A stretch of 64,000 nt of DNA from positions 1-64,000 of the forward strand of contig NZ_JAJHUO010000011.1 of the NCBI RefSeq assembly GCF_020859565.1, given 5' to 3'. The notes beneath the pieces are model-generated. The model was not told where the DNA came from and searched no databases. It worked only from the letters and a program-made list of their open reading frames with translations. The DNA is from Saccharothrix luteola. GTDB lineage: Bacteria; Actinomycetota; Actinomycetes; Mycobacteriales; Pseudonocardiaceae. The translations under genes and the position numbers were made by a program. Every line of letters starts with the position of its first letter. Positions within the stretch are counted from its first letter, which is position 1. Below, piece after piece: positions 40,882 through 49,439 of this stretch.

Positions 40882-42492
40882 ATGCCGATCTCTGAACGGG
40901 CAGTGGCGTTGGTGGCGGCGGCTTCGGCGGTGGCGTTGGTCGGGGCGGGGGTCACGTCGGCCTCGCCGGGGCGGCCGGACCGGTCGGGTGACTGGGCCAC
41001 GTGGTCGAAGGACGCGGCCGGGTCGCGGTACGCGGCGGCGGAGTGGCGGATCACGCCTCGCACCGTGTCGAAGCTGAAGGTGAAGTGGGCGTTCGCGTTC
41101 CCGAAATCGACGGCTCCGGTGCGGAGCCAGCCCGCCGTGGTCGGCGGGGTGGCGTTCTTCGGCGGCCCGGACGGGAAGTTCTACGCGCGGGACGCCGAGA
41201 CCGGCGCGGAGGTGTGGACGACGGACCTCTCCGGCATCGCTCCGGGGGCGCGTCCGGCGATCCCGTGGGACAGCCCGTCGGTGTCGGGCGGGCGGGTGTA
41301 CTTCGGCGACATCCGGGGCTTCGTCTACTCGCTGGACCAGGCCACGGGTCGGGTGGTGTGGGCCGAGCAGGTGGACGCGCACCCGGCGGCGACGGTGACC
41401 AGTTCACCGATGGTGCACGACGGGAAGGTGTACGTCGGTACGTCGAGCGGTGAGAACGCGGCCACCGGCCCGGACGGGACCGACGATCCGAACTACCCGT
41501 GCTGCACGTTCCGCGGCCACATCGACGCCTTGGACGCGCGCACGGGAGAGCTGGTGTGGCGGCACTACACCGTGCCGGAACCGCAGGCGGTCGGGACGTG
41601 GCCCAGTGGCGCGACCAGGTACGAGCCGTCGGGCGCCGGGGTGTGGAGCTCGCCGGTGGTCGACCCGCGCAGCGGCACGGTGTACGTCGGCACTGGCCAG
41701 AACTACACGGGCAGCGCGGGCGACTTCGACACGTTGCTGGCGCTGGACCACCGCACGGGCGTGGTGAAGTGGCGCAACCAGGTCACGAAGGCCGACACGT
41801 GGCGCGGGTTGTGCAACAGCCCCGACCCGGAGGGCTACTGCCCCGGTCTGAAGGACGGATCGGCGTTGGACTACGACATCGGCGCGACTCCGAACCTGTT
41901 CACCGTCGGCGGGCGTCACCTGGTCGGGGTGGGGCAGAAGGTGGGCGTGTACCACGTGTTCGACGCGTCGACCGGCGAGGTGGTGTGGCGTCGGCAGCTG
42001 GGTGTGCCGCTGCCCGGCGGCGGCATCTCGGGCATCCAGTGGGGCACGAGCTACGACGGGCACCGGCTCTACATCGCGACCTACTTCGCCGACCCGGGCA
42101 AGGTGTTCGCGGTGGACCCGGCCACGGGCCGCGTGCTGTGGGAGACGCCCAACCCGGCGGACGGCTGCACGACCGGCGGCGCGGCGGCCCACCCGGAGAT
42201 CTGCTCGCTGGGCCACGGCCCGGCGGTGACGAGCAGCCCAGGTCTGGTGTGGGAGGGCGGCAACGACGGCAAGCTGCGGGCGTACTCGGCGCGTGACGGC
42301 CGGGTGCTGTGGACCTACGACACGATCCGGGACTTCACCGGGGTGAACGGCCTGCCGGGTCGCGGCGGCACGATCTCCGGCGGCGGCGGTGGCGCGGTCG
42401 TGGCCGACGGGATGGTGTACGTGCAGGCGGGCTACTCGCCGGAGTACCCGAACCCGGACGGCGGTGACGTGCTGCTCGCGTTCGGCCTGTGA
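40882..42492 (+). CDS. Secreted PQQ-type beta-propeller protein (PVA dehydrogenase-like)
   Basis: This 536-residue protein has a signal peptide ('AVALVAAASAVALVGAGVTSA') and an eight-bladed quinoprotein-like propeller. The blade ends 'DAETGAEVWTT', 'DARTGELVWR', 'DASTGEVVWRR' and 'DPATGRVLWE' recur. 'DWATWSKDAAGSRYA' and 'CCTFRGHIDALD', with a vicinal Cys pair, resemble polyvinyl-alcohol dehydrogenase. It has no cytochrome c domain. Oxidation of an alcohol outside the membrane with PQQ is the family role; cofactor binding here is not proven. ATG 40882 has AGGGGG upstream. Confidence 0.88.
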   Translation: MPISERAVALVAAASAVALVGAGVTSASPGRPDRSGDWATWSKDAAGSRYAAAEWRITPRTVSKLKVKWAFAFPKSTAPVRSQPAVVGGVAFFGGPDGKFYARDAETGAEVWTTDLSGIAPGARPAIPWDSPSVSGGRVYFGDIRGFVYSLDQATGRVVWAEQVDAHPAATVTSSPMVHDGKVYVGTSSGENAATGPDGTDDPNYPCCTFRGHIDALDARTGELVWRHYTVPEPQAVGTWPSGATRYEPSGAGVWSSPVVDPRSGTVYVGTGQNYTGSAGDFDTLLALDHRTGVVKWRNQVTKADTWRGLCNSPDPEGYCPGLKDGSALDYDIGATPNLFTVGGRHLVGVGQKVGVYHVFDASTGEVVWRRQLGVPLPGGGISGIQWGTSYDGHRLYIATYFADPGKVFAVDPATGRVLWETPNPADGCTTGGAAAHPEICSLGHGPAVTSSPGLVWEGGNDGKLRAYSARDGRVLWTYDTIRDFTGVNGLPGRGGTISGGGGGAVVADGMVYVQAGYSPEYPNPDGGDVLLAFGL

Positions 42493-42539
42493 CCGTCGGA
42501 GCCTGCGACAAACCTGGTGCCGGCCGGGCGCCGGGGTGG

Positions 42540-43421
42540 TCACGTCACGACGGTGACCACCCCGGCGCCGCCGTCGATCTCGACCGGCACGCCGAGCGGC
42601 ACGGTGAGCTGGCCTTCGCAGTGCCCGAACCCGGCGTCGGCGACGATCGGCACACCGAGCCCGCCGAGCCGGTCGGCGAGCACGGCGGACGGGTCGCCGC
42701 ACCCCGTCCACGAGCCGAGCACGAGCCCGGCGACCTGGTCGAACCACCCGGACCGCAGCAGGTCGGTGAGCATCCGGTCGAGCCGGTAGGGCTCTTCGTT
42801 GACGTCTTCGAGCAGCACGACCGCGCCGGGGGGCGGCGGCGCGTCGAGCAGGCTGAGGTTGCCGCCGACGGCGACCCCCCGCGCGACCCCGGGCGCCATG
42901 CCGACACCCCGGTAGGACGTCACGCCGCCGAACAGGGCGGCGCGGAGCCGTTCACGGGCGGCGGTGTCCTCGACGAACGCCCTGGTGCCGATCATCGGCC
43001 CGAACCACGTGGGCACGCCGTGCGCCCAGAACCGCTGGTGCAGCACGGTGGTGTCGCTGGAGCCCACGAACACCTTGCGACGCCCACCGGCCGCCGTGGC
43101 CACCACGGCGTCCCAGTCGACCAGGTCGACCATGCGCAGGCTGCCGTAGCCGCCCCGGGCGCACAGCACCCCGGCCACCGCCGGGTCCAGCCAGGCCCGT
43201 TCGAACGAGCGGGCGCGGTCGGCGTCGTGGCCGGCGAGGTAGTCCAGCGTCGGGTGGGTGTCCAGGGCGTGGGCGTCGATCCGCACGTCCAGGCCCCACT
43301 TGCGCAGCCACGCGGCGCCCGCGTCGAGGAGTTCGGCCGAGCAGGGTCCGGCCGGGCTGACCACGACGACCCGGTCGCCCGGCCGCAGCAGCCCGGGCCC
43401 GGAGGTGGCGTCGGAGGTCAC
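42540..43421 (-). CDS. S66-family LD-carboxypeptidase-like peptidase
   Basis: This 293-residue Ser peptidase of the LdcA/MccF family has the nucleophile in 'VGSSDTT' (about S122), Glu in 'LLEDVNEEPY' and His in 'GFGHCEGQ'. LdcA removes D-Ala from peptidoglycan tetrapeptides during recycling; MccF-type members inactivate peptide-nucleotide antibiotics. The GTG start overlaps the stop of the S9 peptidase by four bases, so they are one operon. The two hydrolases may degrade peptides in sequence. Confidence 0.93.
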   Translation of the reverse strand: MTSDATSGPGLLRPGDRVVVVSPAGPCSAELLDAGAAWLRKWGLDVRIDAHALDTHPTLDYLAGHDADRARSFERAWLDPAVAGVLCARGGYGSLRMVDLVDWDAVVATAAGGRRKVFVGSSDTTVLHQRFWAHGVPTWFGPMIGTRAFVEDTAARERLRAALFGGVTSYRGVGMAPGVARGVAVGGNLSLLDAPPPPGAVVLLEDVNEEPYRLDRMLTDLLRSGWFDQVAGLVLGSWTGCGDPSAVLADRLGGLGVPIVADAGFGHCEGQLTVPLGVPVEIDGGAGVVTVVT

Positions 43422-45331
43422 CGGCGCAGCTCCAGGACCGCGATCCCCTCGGGCGTGAAGCCGAACACCTGCCCGTAGAACGACAGCTCGGCCTCCAGCG
43501 CCGCGACGATCGTCTCGGCCTTGCGGAACCCGTGCTGCTCGCCCTCGAACGTGAGGTAGGCGTGCGGGATGCCGGTGCCGTCCAGCGCGGAGGCGAACCG
43601 GTCGGCCTGGTCGGGCGGGCAGATCTCGTCCTCCAGGCCCTGCAGCAGCAGCACGGGCCCGGCGAGCCGGTCGACGCGGTGGGACGGCGACCGTTCGGCG
43701 TACCGGTCGGCCGCCGCGGGCCAGGGCCCGACCAGGCCCTCGACGTAGCGGGACTCGAAGTCGTGGGTCTCGCCGCCCTCGCCGGTCCAGCCGGCCAGGT
43801 CGAGGATGGGGAACGCGACCATGCCGCACCGGTAGGTCTTCACCGAGGTCAGCGACGCGGCCGAGGTCCAGCCGCCCGCGCTGCCGCCGCGGATGGCGAG
43901 CCGGTCGCCGTCGGCGGTGCCGGAGTCGGCCAGGGCCTGGGCGACGGCGGCGCAGTCCTGCACGTCGACCACGCCCCACTGCTCGCGCAGCCGTTCGCGG
44001 AACGCCCGCCCGTAGCCGGTGGAGCCGCCGTAGTTGACCGCGACCACGCCGATGCCGCGGCTGGTCAGGTAGGCCAGTTCGGCGTCGAGCACGGGCGCGG
44101 ACCGGCCGGTGGGCCCACCGTGGACGTGCACGACGTAGGGCGGTTTCTCGCCCTCGGGGGCGGTGAAGTCGGGGTTGCGCGGCGGGTAGACGTAGGCGGG
44201 GACGTCGCCGTCGGGCCCGCTGAACACGCGTTCCTCGGGCACGGGCAGGTAGTCGACCGGCAACGGCGACTCGCCGGAGGTGTGCTCGGTGAGGGCGCCG
44301 GTGGACAGGTCCAGCGACACCACGGCGGACTCGGCCAGCGGTCCGGCGGCGCCGCTGACCAGGACGCCGTCGTGCACGGCGAGGTGCGCGTGCCAGACGG
44401 GCTGGTCCACGTCGACGTCGGTGACGGTGCCGCTGCGCTCGTCGAGCACGGCCAGCGCGCCGGAGCGCAGCACGGCGTAGCGGCCGGGGCCGATGGCGGC
44501 GAACCAGCGGTTGCCCAGCCGCCACATCGGTCCGCCCAGTTCCGCGGCGCACGGCGCGAGGTTCTTGCGGGCGCCGTCCAGGCCGATGCGGAACAGGTTC
44601 CACCAGCCGTCGGGGTCGGTCAGCGCCAGCAGGGAGTCGCCCTCCCACTCGACCTGGCACACGGCCTCGGTCTCGCCGCCGGCCAGCACCCGGTGCTCCG
44701 AAGAGCCGACCTCGGCGACGCACAGCTCGGTGCCGTCCCACGGCATGCGGGGGTGGTCCCAGCCGATCCAGGCGTAGTGGCGGCCGTCGGGCGAGAGCCG
44801 GGGTCCGGTCATGAAGTGGTGGCTGGCGGCGAGCACGCGGGGCGGGGAGCCGTCCAGCGGCAGGGCGACCAGGTCGCGGCGCACGTCGGTGCGGGCGTCG
44901 CCGGTCACGGTCTCGCGCACGCACCACACCTCGGCGTGGCCGGGTCCGGCGGTGAGGTCGGCGTAGCGGTGGCCGTGGCGGCGCGCGGGCTCGGGGCTGA
45001 GCGGGACGGGCCGGGGGTCGTCGGGGTCGAACAGGTAGACGCGCTGGTCGTCCCAGTTGGTGAACGCCACGCGCGTCCCCTCTGGGGTGTCCAGCACGAC
45101 CCACGGCCGGCCGCCGTACTCGTGGACGCGGTTGCGCACGTTCCACGGCGGCGGCAGCAGGTCCTGCCCGTCGCGCACGAGCGCGACCCGGCCGCCCTCG
45201 GCGGGTCGTCCCTCGGCCCACCAGGGACGACCGTCGTGCAGGTCGACCCACTGCAGGCCCCCGCCGGCCGCGGCGGCGTCGGCCGCGTCGATGGGCGATG
45301 TCCACGTTCCGTACGGTGCGATCTTCACCAC
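43418..45331 (-). CDS. S9 prolyl oligopeptidase-family peptidase
   Basis: This 637-residue protein has an N-terminal beta-propeller (about 1-370) and a C-terminal alpha/beta-hydrolase domain. The triad is visible: Ser in 'RGGSAGGWTS', Asp in 'LQGLEDEICPP' and His in 'EGEQHGFRK'. 'HVHGGPTG' is the oxyanion-side motif. No signal peptide, so it acts inside the cell on short peptides, including acylaminoacyl or dipeptidyl substrates. GTG 45331 or the next GTG is the start. It is first in an operon with the S66 gene. Confidence 0.93.
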   Translation of the reverse strand: MVKIAPYGTWTSPIDAADAAAAGGGLQWVDLHDGRPWWAEGRPAEGGRVALVRDGQDLLPPPWNVRNRVHEYGGRPWVVLDTPEGTRVAFTNWDDQRVYLFDPDDPRPVPLSPEPARRHGHRYADLTAGPGHAEVWCVRETVTGDARTDVRRDLVALPLDGSPPRVLAASHHFMTGPRLSPDGRHYAWIGWDHPRMPWDGTELCVAEVGSSEHRVLAGGETEAVCQVEWEGDSLLALTDPDGWWNLFRIGLDGARKNLAPCAAELGGPMWRLGNRWFAAIGPGRYAVLRSGALAVLDERSGTVTDVDVDQPVWHAHLAVHDGVLVSGAAGPLAESAVVSLDLSTGALTEHTSGESPLPVDYLPVPEERVFSGPDGDVPAYVYPPRNPDFTAPEGEKPPYVVHVHGGPTGRSAPVLDAELAYLTSRGIGVVAVNYGGSTGYGRAFRERLREQWGVVDVQDCAAVAQALADSGTADGDRLAIRGGSAGGWTSAASLTSVKTYRCGMVAFPILDLAGWTGEGGETHDFESRYVEGLVGPWPAAADRYAERSPSHRVDRLAGPVLLLQGLEDEICPPDQADRFASALDGTGIPHAYLTFEGEQHGFRKAETIVAALEAELSFYGQVFGFTPEGIAVLELRR

Positions 45332-45459
45332 GCGGCGACCTTATCCGGGTGCGTGCCGGCCGGTCAGCGCCGACCGACGGGGAGTCGTGTTCGCCGGTCG
45401 TGGAAAAGCAAGGGGCAGGGCTGCCGATCTTGCTCGCGTGGCCTAGGGTCGTCGTTGTC

Positions 45460-46026
45460 ATGGCACGCGTCATCCACGTATTCCGCCAGCCCGACCGGTT
45501 CGTCGCCGGCACAGTCGGGCAGCCTGGCGAGCGCACGTTCTACCTGCAGGCCTCCGAGGAGGCCCGGCTGGTCAGCGTGGCGCTGGAGAAGCAACAGGTC
45601 GCCGTACTCGCCGAGCGCATCGGCTCGCTGCTGGAGGAGGTGCACCGGCGGTTCGGCGCCGACGTCCCCGACGCGGTCCCCGAGGACCTCCGGGACACCG
45701 AACCGCTGGCGGTGCCGGTCGAGGAGGAGTTCAAGGTCGGCACGATGGGGCTGGGCTGGGACGCCGAGTCCCGCGCGGTGGTCATCGAACTGCTCGCGAT
45801 CACCGAGGAGGAGGTCGACGAGGCGGTGGTGCTCGACGACACCGAGGAGGGTCCGGACGCGGTGCGGGTGTTCCTGAGCCCGGTGGAGGCGCGGGCGTTC
45901 GCCGAGCGCGCGGACCGGGTGGTGCGGGCGGGCCGCAAGCCGTGTCCGCTGTGCGCCGAGCCGCTGGACCCCGAGGGGCACGTGTGCCCGCGGCAGAACG
46001 GCTACCGCCGGTCGGACGAGGGCTGA
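45460..46026 (+). CDS. DUF3090 family protein
   Basis: This 188-residue actinobacterial protein starts 'ARVIHVFRQPDRFVAGTVG' and ends with a Cys-x2-Cys zinc-ribbon-like segment 'PCPLCAEPLDPEGHVCPRQNGY', of which the first 13 and last 6 residues are the diagnostic part. The family is uncharacterised. A TAGGGT box at 45444-45449 would put the transcript start at the ATG, so the gene may be leaderless. It is followed at nine bases by the SCO1664-family gene, the order found widely in Actinobacteria near mycothiol genes, although mshC is not here. Confidence 0.9.
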   Translation: MARVIHVFRQPDRFVAGTVGQPGERTFYLQASEEARLVSVALEKQQVAVLAERIGSLLEEVHRRFGADVPDAVPEDLRDTEPLAVPVEEEFKVGTMGLGWDAESRAVVIELLAITEEEVDEAVVLDDTEEGPDAVRVFLSPVEARAFAERADRVVRAGRKPCPLCAEPLDPEGHVCPRQNGYRRSDEG

Positions 46027-46034
46027 GCGCGGCG

Positions 46035-46829
46035 GTGGGTCCGGCTGACGACGGGGTGCTCGACTTGCTGCGGCGTGGCCGCATCGACGTCGAGGGCCGG
46101 CTGGTGGACGCGTCGAACGCGACGTTGTTCTGCGCGATCAGCCTCGACGGCGTGACCGCGAAGTGCGTGTACAAGCCGGTGCGCGGCGAGCGGCCGTTGT
46201 GGGACTTCCCCGACGGCACGCTGGCGGGCCGCGAGGTGGCCACGTACCTGGTGTCGGAGGCGGCCGGGGTGCACGTGGTGCCGCCGACGGTGCTGCGGGA
46301 GGGTCCGTTCGGGTCGGGCATGGTCCAGTTGTGGGTGGAGACCCGCGAGGACGACGACCTGGTGGACATCGTGCCGGTGGACGAGGTGCGGCCGGGGTGG
46401 CGTTCGGTGTTGCGGGCGCACGACCGGTACGGGGAGCCCGCGGTGCTGGTGCACGCCGACCACCCGCGGGTGCGGTTGATGGCGGCGTTCGACGTGGTGG
46501 TGAACAACGCCGACCGCAAGGGCGGTCACGTGCTGCACGCGCTCGACGGCGCGGTGTACGGGGTGGACCACGGGATCTGCCTGCACGGCGACGACAAGCT
46601 GCGCACGGTGCTGTGGGGCTGGTTGGGCGAGGAGCTGCCCGGGGAGGCGGTGGAGTCGCTGCGGCGGCTGCGCTCGTGCCTGGACGGGGAGCTGTCGGAG
46701 CGGCTGCACGAGCACCTGACGCGCGCGGAGGTGCGGGCGTTGGCCGAGCGGGTGGACAAGCTGCTGGCGGCGGGGGTGTTCCCGGAGCCGTCCAACGACT
46801 GGCCGGCGATCCCCTGGCCCGCGTTCTGA
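46035..46829 (+). CDS. SCO1664 family protein (PI3/4-kinase-like fold)
   Basis: This 264-residue protein has a kinase-like core: 'CVYKPVRGERPLWDFPDG' (Lys as possible ATP ligand), 'DVVVNNADRKGGHVL' (catalytic-loop-like Asn/Asp) and 'YGVDHGICLH' (metal-binding Asp-His). It belongs to the family named after SCO1664 and is nearly always linked to DUF3090. Activity is unproven. GTG 46035 is the only good start after the DUF3090 stop. Confidence 0.88.
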   Translation: MGPADDGVLDLLRRGRIDVEGRLVDASNATLFCAISLDGVTAKCVYKPVRGERPLWDFPDGTLAGREVATYLVSEAAGVHVVPPTVLREGPFGSGMVQLWVETREDDDLVDIVPVDEVRPGWRSVLRAHDRYGEPAVLVHADHPRVRLMAAFDVVVNNADRKGGHVLHALDGAVYGVDHGICLHGDDKLRTVLWGWLGEELPGEAVESLRRLRSCLDGELSERLHEHLTRAEVRALAERVDKLLAAGVFPEPSNDWPAIPWPAF

Positions 46830-46903
46830 GCGGGCGCGACACCGGCGGGCGGTTCTGCGCGGGGATCTTCTGACGTCGCGGGTGCGTGTTGTCTACTTGC
46901 CGC

Positions 46904-47377
46904 GTGGGCGTCGAACTGCGCGAGGTGACCGCTGCCGACGTGTTGGTGTTCTTCGAGCACCAGCGCGATCCGGAGGCGGTCCGGATGGCCGCGTTCACCC
47001 CGTCGGACCCGTCGGACCGGGCGGCGTTCCTGGTGCGGTGGGCGCGGATCCTGGCCGACGACTCGGTGGCGGCGCGCACGGTGGTGTTCGACGGCGACGT
47101 GGTGGGCCACGTGGGGCGGTTGCGCCAGTTCGGTGAGCCGGAGGTGGTGTGCTGGATCGACCGGGAGCACTGGGGCAAGGGGCTGGCGACGGCGGCGTTG
47201 CAGCTGTTCCTGCGGGAGGAGCCGCTGCGCCCGCTGTACGCGCGGGCCGCGGTGGACAACCTGGGGTCGCTGCGGGTGCTGGAGAAGTGCGGGTTCGTGC
47301 CGGTCGGCGAGGACGTGGGGTTCGCCGAGGGGCGTGGTGAGGACGTGGAGGAGTTCATCTTGAGGTTGGACGGCTGA
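46904..47377 (+). CDS. GNAT-family N-acetyltransferase
   Basis: This 157-residue acetyltransferase fold has a compact acetyl-CoA site: 'IDREHWGKGLATAALQLFL' holds the Gln/Arg-x-x-Gly-x-Gly/Ala-like pyrophosphate loop, and 'AAVDNLGSLRVLEKCGFV' is the motif B typical of RimJ/RimL-like members. It could acetylate a protein N-terminus or small amine. The stop abuts the start of the phosphotransferase gene at 47378, so both are probably translated from one message. Confidence 0.9.
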   Translation: MGVELREVTAADVLVFFEHQRDPEAVRMAAFTPSDPSDRAAFLVRWARILADDSVAARTVVFDGDVVGHVGRLRQFGEPEVVCWIDREHWGKGLATAALQLFLREEPLRPLYARAAVDNLGSLRVLEKCGFVPVGEDVGFAEGRGEDVEEFILRLDG

Positions 47378-48139
47378 ATGGCGTCGTTGGCCGACCGCAT
47401 GACGCGGCGCTTCGGGCCGGGGGTGCGGTCGTGGCTGGACGGGCTGGACGCGCTGGTGGCGGGGTTGTGCCGGGACTGGGGCCTGGAGGTGGTGCGGCCG
47501 TTGTCCGGGGGCACCTCGCACGCCCTGATGTGCACGCGCGGCGGTGAGCCGGTGGTGTTGAAGGTGACGCCGGAGCCGGCGATCTCGGTGCAGGAGCACG
47601 CGGCGCTGCGGGCGTGGGAGCCGTCGCCGCGGATGGTGCGGGTGCTGCGGGCGGATCCGGCGCGGGGCGCGTTGCTGCTGGAGGGCCTGGTGCCGGGCAC
47701 GCCCGCCGCGGACGGTCCGGGGCTGGCCGAGGTGCTGCGCGGGCTGCACATCGCGCCGCCGGAGGGGTTCCCGCCGTTGCACGAGCGGGTGGACTTCGTC
47801 TTCGACGTGCTGCGCAGGCGGCACCCCGGCGACCACGACGCGGCTCACGCGCGGGCGGCGGCGCTGGCCCGCGACCGGGTGGCGGCGACGTTGCTGCACG
47901 GCGACCTGCACTTCGGCAACGTCCTGGACGCGGGCGAGCGCGGGTTGGTGGCGATCGACCCGCGGCCGTGCGTGGGCGACCCGGCGTCGGACGCGGTGGA
48001 CTTCGCCTACGCCTCGCCCGACCTGCGCGACGGGATCGAGCGCTGGTCGGCGGTGGTGGACGGGGACCGGTTGGCGGCGTGGTGCGAGGTGTTCGCCGGG
48101 TTCTTCCCCGATCACCCGTCGGTGGCCGCGGGCCGGTAA
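47378..48139 (+). CDS. APH(6)-like aminoglycoside/hydroxyurea phosphotransferase
   Basis: This 253-residue kinase of the APH_6_hur family (streptomycin 6-kinase and hydroxyurea kinase) has a nucleotide loop 'LSGGTSHALM', Lys in 'VVLKVTPE', the catalytic 'LLHGDLHFGNVL' (Asp about 173) and 'AIDPRPCVGDPASDAVDF'. Sequence alone cannot say whether it inactivates a drug or serves metabolism. It begins immediately after the GNAT stop. It is a candidate intrinsic resistance gene. Confidence 0.88.
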   Translation: MASLADRMTRRFGPGVRSWLDGLDALVAGLCRDWGLEVVRPLSGGTSHALMCTRGGEPVVLKVTPEPAISVQEHAALRAWEPSPRMVRVLRADPARGALLLEGLVPGTPAADGPGLAEVLRGLHIAPPEGFPPLHERVDFVFDVLRRRHPGDHDAAHARAAALARDRVAATLLHGDLHFGNVLDAGERGLVAIDPRPCVGDPASDAVDFAYASPDLRDGIERWSAVVDGDRLAAWCEVFAGFFPDHPSVAAGR

Positions 48140-48150
48140 CGTCGCCGGCC

Positions 48151-48957
48151 GTGCGATCACACGACTACGGCCGCGACGTGCTGTCGGGCCGCAAGCGCAG
48201 GACGGTGCCCGAGGTGGCGGCCGAGGTCGGGCTGGTGGCGGAGGACCCGGCGTCGGGGTTCTGCGGCGCGGTGGTGCGGTTCGAGCACGGTCAGGTGGTG
48301 CTGGAGGACCGGCGGGGCCGGCAGCGGCTGTTCCCGCTGCGCCCGGCGGGGTTCCTGGTGGACGGGCGGCCGGTGACGCTGGTGCGGCCCGCGCCGGCGG
48401 CGGCGAAGCCCGCGCGGACGGCGTCGGGGTCGGTGAAGGTCGAGGGGCTGCGGGCCCGCACGGCCCGGGACAGCCGGATCTGGGTGGAGGGCCTGCACGA
48501 CGCGGAGCTGGTGGAGCGGGTGTGGGGGCACGACCTGCGCGTGGAGGGCGTCGTGGTCGAGCCGCTGGACGGGGTGGACGAGCTGGCCGGCCGGATCGCG
48601 GAGTTCGGCACGGGACCGGGCAGGCGGCTGGGTGTGCTGGTGGACCACCTGGTGGCGGGCAGCAAGGAGTCGCGGCTGGTCTCGGCGATCCGGGACGACG
48701 ACGTCCTGGTCACCGGTCACCCGTACGTGGACGTGTGGCAGGCGGTGAAGCCGGCGTCGGTGGGGATCGCGGCGTGGCCGGTGGTGCCGCGGGGCGTGCC
48801 GTGGAAGGAAGGGGTGTGCGCGGCGCTGGGCTGGGGTCAGCCCTACGAGGGGTGGCGTCGGGTGTTGGCGGGGGTGTCGGGGTTCCGGGACCTGGAGACG
48901 CCGTTGATCGGCGCGGTGGAGCGTCTGATCGACTTCGTGGCGGAGCCGGCGGGCTGA
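48151..48957 (+). CDS. DUF3097 family protein
   Basis: This 268-residue actinobacterial conserved protein begins 'YGRDVLSGRKRRTVPEVAAE' and has the diagnostic 'RIWVEGLHDAELVERVWGHD' and 'GVLVDHLVAGSKESRL' segments. The first of these resembles a Toprim-like acidic strand ('VEGLHDAE'), so a nucleic-acid role has been suggested by fold, but no function is established. GTG at 48151 lies 11 bases after the kinase gene. Confidence 0.9.
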   Translation: MRSHDYGRDVLSGRKRRTVPEVAAEVGLVAEDPASGFCGAVVRFEHGQVVLEDRRGRQRLFPLRPAGFLVDGRPVTLVRPAPAAAKPARTASGSVKVEGLRARTARDSRIWVEGLHDAELVERVWGHDLRVEGVVVEPLDGVDELAGRIAEFGTGPGRRLGVLVDHLVAGSKESRLVSAIRDDDVLVTGHPYVDVWQAVKPASVGIAAWPVVPRGVPWKEGVCAALGWGQPYEGWRRVLAGVSGFRDLETPLIGAVERLIDFVAEPAG

Positions 48958-48997
48958 AACCCGCCCCTGGTGGCCCCGGAAGTGCGAGGATGGGTGG

Positions 48998-49423
48998 GTG
49001 GCCGCGCTGATCTGGTTGATCCTCGGTGTCGTCCTGGTGGCGGCCGAGATCCTGTCGGGCGACTTCGTGCTGGTCATGCTGGGCCTGGCGGCGTTGGGCG
49101 CGGCGGGCGCGTCGGCGTTGGGCGCGGACGTGGTGCTCAGCGGGATCGTGTTCGGCCTGGTGTCGTTGGGGCTGGTGGTGGGCGCGCGGCCCGCGATCAA
49201 GCGCCGGATGGCGCTGGGTTCGGGGCACAAGTCGGGCGTGGAGGCCCTGGTGGGCGCCACGGCCGTCGTCGTGTCCACTGTGGACGGCCACGGCGGTAGG
49301 GTGCGGATCGGCGGCGAGGTGTGGTCGGCGCGGTCGTTGGACCGCGAGGTCATCGAGCCCGGCGCCGAAGTCACTGTTGTCGAGATCTCGGGCGCGACCG
49401 CAGTGGTGCTGTCCGGGGCCTGA
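48998..49423 (+). CDS. NfeD-like membrane protein
   Basis: This 141-residue protein has two or three TM helices ('LIWLILGVVLVAAEIL', 'FVLVMLGLAALGAAGASAL', 'VVLSGIVFGLVSLGLVVG') followed by an OB-fold domain (about 80-141, 'ALVGATAVVV'). NfeD short forms partner with SPFH proteins to organise membrane microdomains. The SPFH gene follows after 16 bases, which supports that pairing. Confidence 0.93.
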   Translation: MAALIWLILGVVLVAAEILSGDFVLVMLGLAALGAAGASALGADVVLSGIVFGLVSLGLVVGARPAIKRRMALGSGHKSGVEALVGATAVVVSTVDGHGGRVRIGGEVWSARSLDREVIEPGAEVTVVEISGATAVVLSGA

Positions 49424-49439
49424 GTGGAGGCTGGGAGAG

